In this document: positions 56,065 through 64,000 of the stretch, piece after piece
Numbering within the stretch: the stretch's first letter is position 1
Layout of the letters: each line of letters begins with the position of its first letter
DNA from: Lasiosphaeria ovina
Taxonomy: Eukaryota; Ascomycota; Sordariomycetes; Sordariales; Lasiosphaeriaceae
Length of the DNA: 64,000 nt
Reading direction: 5' to 3'
Assembly (NCBI GenBank): GCA_033439765.1
Contig: JAULSN010000001.1
Location: 4,650,001 to 4,714,000 of the forward strand
Position numbers and translations under genes: made by a program
Notes under the pieces: model-generated
Seen by the model: only the letters and a program-made list of their open reading frames with translations
What the model was told of the DNA's origin: nothing
Databases searched by the model: none

Positions 56065-57221
56065 ATGGGCGACCCTCCGCAAACCAATCCACTGGCTGTG
56101 GGTGGTCCGCACCAGCGCGTCCGCTTCGCCGAGCAAGCCCCCGACGCCAACGCCGATGCCGACTCCGGGCTCGCTATCTACAGCCCAGCAGCCGCGAACC
56201 CGCACAGAAAGCTCGGCGATGCTGAAGCCGTGCCCGAAGTATATTGGGCCGACGACCGCGACAACGATACAATTGACACCAACAACGTTGCAAACAACGA
56301 TGCAAACCTAGCACAGTACACCTTTTACCGCGAGGGCACTCCGACGCCACCTGAGTCCGACGGCCGAGAGAAGGGGCCGCTAGGCTATGGCGCGGCCGCA
56401 GGCGTGGGCGCTGGAGCTGCCGGTGTTCGCGATGCTGAAGGAGGTAACGGGCGCAATTACCCAATCTTTGGCAATGCCGTCCACGACAGCAATTGGAGCT
56501 CGGCTGGCAGCGACGGAAGCTCTTCACGGTTGAGCAAGAAGATGTTTTGGATGTTGGCTGCACTGGCTGCCCTCCTCCTGATTGGCATAGCTGTGGGAGT
56601 CGGCGTCGGCGTTGGACTCTCGAAAAGGCGTGCCAACGACGAGCCTTTGGCCATGTCAAGGTCCGTCCAAACCTGAGTATGCGCATGTGCGCTTGTCATT
56701 CTGTCTCTTGTTTTCGCTGCTGACACGCGCCTGCTAGCTTCTCGCCTTCCCCAACGACAATGCGCCCCGGCTCTGCATTGACAACAGCAACCCCAGATCC
56801 TCCTTCATCTACCTCCACAGCAACAGAAACCACCGAGACCACAAGCTCCAAAAGCTCCACTTCATCCCTTTCCCAGACGCAAGCAACATCGACGGCCGTC
56901 CCGGCAACCTCGAAACCAGCTATTGTCTCGGATTGCCCTGCCGCGAATAACACCATATACCAGGTCCCGGGCTCGACCAAGTCGTTCTTGCGCCTCTGTG
57001 GCGTCGACTATAGCGGCTCGGGCGCGACAGATATTCTCAACGTTACCACAACAAATATGGCCCAGTGCATGGATCGGTGTGCAACGCTGGACAAGTGCAC
57101 AGGCTGCGGATGGGGGTTCATCGCCGGAGACGTCGGCGATGCACATCGTTGCTGGATGAAGACGGCCTTGAAGACCGGGCACGAGGCGACGACGGACTGG
57201 TGTTTTGCCATATTACGGTGA
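56065..57221 (+). CDS. Single-pass membrane protein with Cys-rich PAN/apple-like ectodomain
   Basis: Exon 1 is 56065-56660 (ATG at 56065), intron 56661-56737 (GTCCGT donor, CTGAC branch, CTAG acceptor), exon 2 56738-57221; 359 aa. Residues 1-160 are polar and Pro/Asn/Asp-rich and presumably cytosolic. A transmembrane helix follows at about 165-187 (MLAALAALLLIGIAVGVGVG), bounded by KK and KRR, so the basic stop-transfer side is ambiguous. Then comes a long Ser/Thr linker, likely O-glycosylated, and a C-terminal domain of about 100 residues with eight spaced cysteines (CPAANNTIYQVPG; FLRLCGVDYSG; CMDRCATLDKCTGCGWGF; CWMKTALK; DWCFAIL). This pattern fits fungal PAN/apple-like domains used for protein or carbohydrate binding at the cell surface. 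No signal peptide is present, so it would be a type II protein. Ligand unknown. Confidence 0.8.
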
Positions 57222-57463
57222 CATGCTTTCCTGCCACCAGCCATGCCATCCACGCTCGCTCGATTTCTTACGCCTCCACATGATAGACAACAAGACTAGA
57301 TACCCCGGCCTATATAGGTACACGATCCATGATCTCACTGATACATATTACTCGCATATAATACATAGTTAATTACAATTCTTAAAACCATGTCCCGACT
57401 ACTTTAGGCCGTAGCGCATTCGTCTTCCCGCGGACTTCAGGGGTCGCTAATACGAATGCTTGT

Positions 57464-59151
57464 TCAGGTTTCTATCCCAAAGAGCTGCAGCATAAATCCC
57501 ATGTCTTCGTGCATCAGCTTGTCCCAGTTCTCGTCTTGGAGCATCTCCTCGACGCTGTCTCCCGCCCGCTCCAAATACCACGCTCCGGCCGCCACCATCT
57601 CAGCCACCAACGACTCGCTGGGCCCGTTGCTGATGTCCCATTTGAGGTCGACAGCTTGGTTGACCGTCTCCCTACCAAACAGGATCAGCGCTGACCGGAA
57701 GATGGCCATAGCGCCGTCCTCAGCGACAGCGAGGCGCACCCCCTGACCGTCTCCCGCTCGCCTTTCGACTACTGCCGCCGCCACCCTGGCAACGACAGCC
57801 GAGCGCGCCGCGTACGTCCGGCACAGCTGCCGCACAAACTCCCCGACCGCTTCGCGCAGCTGCCGCACGCCGCCGCCGTCGCCTGCCCACCGCGGCCGGA
57901 GCGACACCACCAGCGCGAACAGCGACGCCAGGAACTGCGCCATGTCCCCGTTCACGCCCCGCCCCCCGTCGCCCGCCACAGCAAATTCCCAGTCGATCGC
58001 CGCCACCACCACCGGCACAGCAGCAGCAGAATCGGCAGCCGGGTCTGTTGTCAGTGGCCGCGACACGAGCACCGACCCGGGGTGGAAGTCGCCCATGGCC
58101 AGGCACGCCTCGCCAGCGTACGGCCGTGTCCGAACCGCGTCGTTGTGTACTCGCTCGAATAGTCGTGATGCTGTTGTCGGAGAGAGCCCGCCCTGCTCCT
58201 GCAGCCGCGCCAGCACCGGCTCCACCGCCGCGCTGTACACGATGGCTGCCGCGTCATCGGCTGCTTCTGCTGCCGCTGCTTCTGCTGCCGTGCCACTATC
58301 ATCGGATTTGCCCCGCGACCATGATAACGATGACAACACGGCATTGAGACTCACAGGACTGTGCACGGCAGCCATGAACGCGCCCAGCCGCCGGCCCATC
58401 TCGGCGCAGAACTCCGCGCCTTCGGCGAACACGCTACTACCACTACTATTAGTCCGCGAGAAGAAAAACACGTCCCAGAGTGTTACCAGCGCGCCGAGGT
58501 CTTCCATCGCCAGCACCCAGCGCGCCGTGTCGTGCGCCACGAGCCGCGGGACTGTGACACCTTCTCCCCCTTTTACGTTGAGTGCCGCCAGCGGGCCGTC
58601 GGGGCTGAAGAGTCTCAGCGTCCTGGCTTCGACTATCTTTTGTTCTTTGTCATGCTCGTTGTGTTAGCAAGGGATTGATGGACCATCGTTTCTGTCTCCT
58701 TCCTGGTTGAGCACCAGCATGAGGTGTTGATTCGTATTGAGCTTTCATCTATCAGGTGATTAAAACTTGCCTGCCTGCCCTGCGAGAAGGGCGCCGACGA
58801 GCCGACGGCCGCAATGAACGGCGGCGCATATTTCAACACGAGACTTGCCGGCGGCGGCTGCTGCTGCCCGTCCTCGGACGAGGCATTATTGCTGCTGCTG
58901 CTCGGCTCGCAAAGACGCGCGCGCGCCGTGATGTTCACCAGCCCGCCGCTCAGCGGCTCCGTCTCGTACCGGCTGCCGGGGTACTGCGATGAGAGGAATA
59001 CCGCAAACTGTCTGGGACCGGCGTCGGTGGGGCCTGCTGCTGATGATGGCATTGGTGACGGCATTGGTGATGATGATGCTGCTGCTGCTGTTTGAGGTGG
59101 CTGCATCGGTTGCTGCATTTCAAAATGCCCAAACGAGGTCCTCTTCGCCAT
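57464..59151 (-). CDS. APH/MTR-kinase-like phosphotransferase
   Basis: Exon 1 is 58771-59151 (ATG at 59151), exon 2 57464-58636; 517 aa. The intron 58637-58770 has a GC donor in a consensus AG|GCAAGT context, a GCTAACAC branch and an AAAAG acceptor. The join gives APFSQGRQIVEARTL, the conserved strand-helix step of kinase-like N-lobes, which supports it. N-lobe features are LSGGLVNITARA (nucleotide-loop equivalent) and SLVLKYAPPFI with the Lys. The C-lobe has the Brenner-type motif GDFHPGSVLV with the catalytic Asp, and AIDWEFA with the metal-binding Asp. The family includes methylthioribose kinase, choline kinase-like and antibiotic-phosphotransferase-like proteins; fungi carry many of unknown substrate. 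Expanded Ala/Ser/Gly-rich insertions are present. No proof of substrate or pathway. Confidence 0.83.
58637..58770 (-). other. GC-AG intron of the phosphotransferase gene
   Basis: No GT donor at this position keeps the frame. AG|GCAAGT with AAAAG acceptor joins two phase-0 exons (381 nt and 1173 nt) and restores a family motif. Confidence 0.8.
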
Positions 59152-62100
59152 GTCGTCGAGGGAAATGTCTCTGTGATTCCGTGATTATTCTTTGATTTTC
59201 CGGGCGCTTGTCGGCACTTCAAAATGAGGGGGTTAGTCATGGGACAATTCAACCTATCTTGGGACGTATTTGAATCATTGGTCGGCCATGGCATGTCTCT
59301 GAGAGGAGCAGACGTCGGTCGGCTGCAGAGACTCGCAGCATGCAACCAATCGGGCTCACCGACGAGCTCTCACGTTGAGCTAGAGCACAGGTACCTTAGG
59401 CGCGTCAAGTCATCAGTCATCATGGCTGCGTGAAGAAAGGAGGGCCTAAATCCGAAGCGGATAACACGGCGAGTGTCGAATTACTATTCGCAGTTGGAGG
59501 CTTCAATTTGGAAACGTGGCCGAAATAGTTTCTGCTTGTTGATTCAAGTAATTAGGATTCTTTGGCCCATGCCAGTCTATCTTAGTGTTGCACAAAATCT
59601 CTTCGGTTGACCATTACATAGTCGTTCAATTGTTGTTATGGCTCAGTTATACTAAGGTAGTTTGGGTTCCTTTAATGTATTATCAAGCATGTTGTATTCA
59701 AGTGTACTAATAAGCAACGATTGACTCCCGGTAATTCCCCTTCTCAGATGATCGTGCACTTCGAAGCTTCCAGATTCCCCGTTACTGGTACATTTATGAG
59801 TCGAGGTACTAGAACAACAGGATGAAGCCAGTCTTTGAAACCAAGTAGATAAAGTGCGATGGTTCATATGTGTTCTTACTTTCCATAACTCTCTACTTGG
59901 GTTGAGGGCTTTCGCTGGAAATGACATGATAGGCATTAAGGAATTCAAGTAGAACTTGACTGTGAGATAGAAATCATTCCTGAATTAGTGCTAACTAATG
60001 TTGGAAACTAGCCAAAAGTTATAAGTTATAATGCACCGCACTTCCAAGTTCCTTTTTGCCGAGTCAATATCAGACACCTCGGGATATTATGGCCAGGTCT
60101 TAATTGATTCGTACAAGGGCTCTAGCCGGGACGTGGTACTTCTTTCTCGTGATTATTGCATGGATATATGGCTGCTGTTGTGCTACGATTTGCAACATAT
60201 GCTTCGCTCATTTAGCTGTTTTAGTCTAGATACCTCTCAACCAAGCTCTTATGCTCCCAACTAGGCTCTCTAGACACTTGAACTATCTTAATGCTTATAG
60301 CTCATGAACGAGCCTCGTACGAGAACGGCCGCACCAGGTGCTGGGAATGCCCAGGCGTCCTAATTCGAGCTCATGCATATATTATCACCATCGATATACC
60401 CCCTTGGAAAGTCTTTTTTGTGGGGAATATTAGAATGGACCGAGTAAGTTCAGGGGTTCGCTTGAAGCACGAGTGCATGAGATATTTACCTTTCCAACCA
60501 CCAAAGCTACCTCGTAGTCTCCGTGTTTGATGTGTCTTACACGAAAATTGAAAGCGAACCATACTCTGAATATTCATACGAAGGACGCTAGTAAGCCCCT
60601 GTATTGGTCCATGATTCCAACCCAACGACCGCATCACCAAGATCTGACTCATATTTCAAATAGGCTATACAATCTATTCTCGCGCACGCTAGCCTTTCAA
60701 AGTGATTCTGGACGAGTCGAGCTACTTGGCGACTGGCCGATACGGAGAGCCGCTAAGCGATCTCCCCACACTCTGACACTGCGCCTGGGGAATATGATCT
60801 CCTGGTCGGATCGGTTGACCAATCTGACTCCTCAACCAGCTTTCTCCGCCTCGTTACTTGCCGCCCTCTGACTGCTCGATCACGTCTGGTTTGCTACCAG
60901 GACGCCCGCCAAGTTGTTTCAGCTGCACCGAAGCCGTGAAGACGCCGTAGTGAGCTGCGCCAGAGCCTGGGCTCGACCATTCAGCACCCCCACGGGCACC
61001 TTCAGCTCCCCCAGATGACACGGCAGACAAAACTCGGGCTCGAATCACGTCAGCGCGCCGGCCCTCCCATGACGGGACTACCCCGGTGAGCTCCCTGCCC
61101 TGCTCCCCTATTGAGAATGCGGCACCAACAGCAGCGGCATTTTGAGGAGCACCAGAAGCGTTCGGACCGACCATGGCATGGAGAAAGGCACTACCTTGGC
61201 CACGTCCTCGTGCCCCTGGGTGGCGATTCAAGACCGACGCGGGGAACGAGTCACAGTCGCGAGGAAGCGGCAGGTTGGCAGACTCGCGACGCCGCGGCAG
61301 GGCGCAGCCCGCAGATTTTGAAAGGCAGACGCCAATGGAAACGGGGGAAAGCCTGGCAATTATGTAGGATGGACGGGACACTGGATTTAGCGATGAATTG
61401 ATGCAGACCGGGAGTGGAGCAGCAGCCCTTCTACGCGTCACGTCAACGGGAGAATTGGACGAGTCACGAATGTGCCTTCCTCCAACTCCCTCCCTACAGG
61501 TAGTCCCTTCCTAATTATCCCGTCCCGTTCGTCTAATGTCTGGCGAGGCGGGTGCATTGCACCTTCCGCTGCTTTGAATACTATAGCCCGCCAACCTTAA
61601 CTGCCCTTGGCGTGCATTCAATCAATTCCAAGCCACCTCATGCCGCAATACCCGCTACCCACTGCTTCTCTCGCGTCCCGTCTTCATCTCGCCCGCCCGT
61701 AGCTTGTGTATCGGCACCTCCAGGTCCTTCAACGGTGGCTTGCGCCGCCCCCACGACGGGAACCTACGAGACAACCAATCGCTAATATCGTTCGCTGGCC
61801 ATATTGGATCCATATTTTCGCGCTTCTTTCTCCTGTTTCTTGGGTGGCACAGCGGAAAAGCGGAACTCGCATTGTGCGACCTTAGCCCTTTGCCCTAAGG
61901 TATTACTTTGGTGGCTACATTGCCTGCCGTGGATGGAACGTGTCACCAGAATCAAGGCACCCAAGGTACCTCGCCTGCTTCCTTGGCCGTGAGGTAACTA
62001 CCCGTCACCAGCCACAATGACGGGCATGCGGCACGCGACTCACCAGAGCAGCGCAGCGCAGCGCAGTGCAGTGCAGTGCAGTCGACTGCAGAACCAAATG

Positions 62101-63342
62101 CTTAGCACTAGGCCTTGCCGCGATAGGCTCCGCGGTGTTATTCTGTTAATCTCACCGCTACTGCGCGCAGTGCAGCAGCTTGTTCGTCATGATTCGCCCG
62201 TGGCTGCAGACCCGGCCCGGTTCGTGTCTTGAAAGCTGCATCGGTCAACTTCCCACCTGGGCAGTTGGCGTCTTGCCACCGAGCACACGAAAGAGCCACG
62301 AAAACACTCGAGAACCTCGCATAATTCGACTCGATTCGGCCAAAGGGTGGCCTTTGGTCTTGTCGCCTTATCGGTGGCCTATGGGGTCTGCCGGCGTCGC
62401 CGCCTCCAGGTGTTACCCAGACCCTCCAGTCCAATCGAACATACCTTCTACTTCTATCATCTGCTAGACCACCTGCCAGCCAGCGTAAAACGCACCAAAA
62501 CTAGTGCCCCCCGACTAATTGGCCGCTTAGGGAAGGTATTTGACAGACTTTTGAGACTAACCTCCACTTTGGGCCGGAAAATTCCGAAAGTAGTCGGATA
62601 CCAAAGACATTGTCATTCTTTTTCATTCTTGCCCTATTCTTAGCTAATGCATCTTTGTCTCTCTGCCTAGCGCCTGGCTTAGCCGTACTTTCTCTTGCTG
62701 GGCCTCTCAGCTCGGTCTGCGTGCCCAGCCAGCATGGTTCTAAGGATTGATTGTTTTCGTGGCTGACCTGCACTGTCTTCGGTCACGTCGCACCGTATCC
62801 GTAACACTGTTTGGCCATGGATGGGGCCAAGCTCATTTGTATGCAGACAAGAAACCAGGCGCTGCTGCAAGATCCCGAGGATAGGCCCTGGGAGCGAACC
62901 GGCTACCATGGTGAACAATCCTGCTAGTGTTCCCAAACCCGCGGTTTGCAGAGTCACCCTGACTACCCACCCCGTCCATGCACGCGCATCGGTCTACGAT
63001 CGCCACACTGCATGCTTACATTCTCGGCATGGATTAATGCAGCATTGCCCCGTAAGGCTGAACGTAGCAAGTACGACAGAATCCAAGAAGGAGCAAGTCC
63101 GTGTTCGTGTTTCAAGACAATATCCATAAGCCTCTCTTTTTTCTCCTCCGTCATTCCGTTGGATCTGGACGTGTCACCACAACATGATGGACGATCCTCA
63201 GCAAACACGACGCCGGCTTGCCTACTTGAGATTTATAATATCTCCGTTATAAATATTCCCATCAGAGGGCCCCTTTACCATCAATCTCTCCTTGCCGGCA
63301 TAACTATCCCCACGCAGCTATCCATCCTCGCCCGCTCACTCA
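59152..63342. other. Gene-poor interval, AT-richer at 59.4-60.7 kb
   Basis: The part from about 59450 to 60700 looks distinctly AT-richer than the rest, with only short interrupted frames, which would suit a decayed or RIP-mutated sequence; I cannot recognise its parent. The 195-aa minus frame at 60854-61441 starts from GTG and has no domain. A (GCGCA/GTGCA)6 tract lies at 62051-62080. The last few hundred bases must include the promoter of the MYB gene. Confidence 0.5.
62051..62080. repeat. (GCGCA)3(GTGCA)3 pentanucleotide microsatellite
   Basis: Three GCGCA units followed by three GTGCA units, a compound repeat differing by one C/T transition. Confidence 0.95.
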
Positions 63343-63366
63343 ATGCTACTGACAGGCGTTGAAATC

Positions 63367-64000
63367 ATGTCGTCCGCAAATTCCCCCGCCGGTACTTATA
63401 CCCCGCGTGGCTTCCCGCCAAGCGCACAGAAGACACGGCAAGTCTGGACACAAGAAGAAGACCGGCTGCTTTCTAGTGCCGTCGCAAAGGGTGAGTATAA
63501 CCTGCTGCCCCGCCCTTGTCTCACCCATCGGTATCTCATTGCTGGTGTCCGCCGATCCACTAATCTTGTACTCAGAGACGCCCAAACATGGCTCCATCAG
63601 CTGGCACCGAGTCGCCGCCCACCTGCCTGGGCGCAACAACAAAGACTGCCGCAAGCGATGGCATTACAGCATTGCCAACACCATTCGGAAGGGCACGTGG
63701 ACGAGGGAGGAGGACCAAAAGCTGAGAGAGGCCGTTGAGGTGCACGGCGCACGGTGGAGCAAGATAGCCGAGGCCGTTGGGACGCGAAATGGGGATCAGT
63801 GCTGGAAGCGCTGGTATGACTGCCTCGACCCCCGCATCGACAAAAGCCCCTGGACACCAGAAGAGGTAACTTTATATTTTCCCCGATAGCAAGCATCGCT
63901 GACTCGTCTATAGGATACCAGGCTGCTGGAGAAGGTGACCGAGTGTGGACGGAACTGGACCGAGATTGTCAACAAGTACTTTGCCAATCGGACTTCGCTC
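63367..64000 (+). CDS. MYB-like DNA-binding protein, 3' partial
   Basis: Exon 1 is 63367-63490, intron 63491-63575 (GTGAGT donor, CTCAG acceptor), exon 2 63576-63865, intron 63866-63913 (GTAACT donor, CTGAC branch, CTATAG acceptor), exon 3 63914 to the window edge. Three SANT/MYB repeats are visible. Repeat 1: VWTQEEDRLLSSAVAKG then SISWHRVAAHLPGRNNKDC. Repeat 2: KGTWTREEDQKLREAVEVHG, RWSKIAEAVGTRNGDQCWKR. Repeat 3: SPWTPEEDTRLLEKVTECG, NWTEIVNKYFANRTSL, cut off before its recognition helix ends. Spaced Trp residues and RW/RWY contacts are as expected for sequence-specific binding. The earlier in-frame ATG at 63343 has a T at -3, whereas 63367 has an A, so I prefer the latter. Nuclear regulator, target unknown. 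Confidence 0.87.

Noticed and set aside
60854..61441. 195-aa minus-strand frame
   Set aside because: Begins at GTG, Ala/Gly/Arg-rich in GC-rich DNA, no domain.
1..64000. CRISPR arrays, insertion sequences, operons
   Set aside because: The spliced genes and fungal protein families show eukaryotic nuclear DNA. The repeats seen are microsatellites without spacer structure.

Overview
The window reads as nuclear DNA of a filamentous ascomycete (Pezizomycotina, most likely a Sordariomycete). Genes are spaced a few kb apart on both strands and split by short GT-AG introns of about 45-170 nt with CTAAC/CTGAC-like branch sites. Intergenic DNA is rich in microsatellites. The proteins are typical fungal ones: Zn(II)2Cys6 factor, Whi3-like RRM protein, Pim1/RCC1, Ipi3, SRR1-like. 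There are no operons, ribosome-binding sites, CRISPR arrays or recognisable intact transposons. No tools were used, so all gene models come from reading frames, splice signals and remembered family motifs.

Layout. 0-4 kb: 3' part of a TcdA-type tRNA t6A dehydratase (+) and an enlarged RNA 3'-phosphate cyclase (-). 5.7-12.7 kb: three lineage-specific hypothetical genes (-) in repeat-dotted intergenic DNA. 16.6-17.2 kb: a small two-exon gene (-) that single-frame reading mis-models. 18.3-22.5 kb: quinolinate phosphoribosyltransferase (-) divergent from an RCC1-type Ran exchange factor (+). 25.8-27.5 kb: Whi3-like RNA-binding protein (-). 27.5-37.6 kb: about 10 kb without a convincing gene. 37.6-41.1 kb: an eight-exon Zn2Cys6 transcription factor (-). 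42.6-44.9 kb: a large Ser/Pro-rich protein (-). 47.6-48.9 kb: Ipi3 (+). 49.4-49.5 kb: a U6 snRNA gene (-). 50.0-51.4 kb: a multi-pass membrane protein (-). 52.3-53.2 kb: SRR1-domain protein (+). 56.1-57.2 kb: single-pass membrane protein with a Cys-rich PAN/apple-like ectodomain (+). 57.5-59.2 kb: APH/MTR-kinase-like phosphotransferase with a GC-AG intron (-). 63.4 kb to the end: 5' part of a three-repeat MYB protein (+).

The genes do not form a pathway or an obvious biosynthetic cluster. Several are RNA-related (tRNA modification, RNA-end cyclisation, U6, Ipi3 rRNA processing, Whi3), but they are scattered on both strands, so I read this as ordinary core-genome content. The items most worth a second look are the U6 gene with a substitution in a near-invariant motif, the re-modelled small Cys-rich protein at 16.7-17.1 kb, a dispersed TACCTAGGTA/TAGGTAGGTA element in many intergenic spacers, an excess of pentanucleotide microsatellites, a 22-G homopolymer in the gene-poor interval, and the GC-AG intron.
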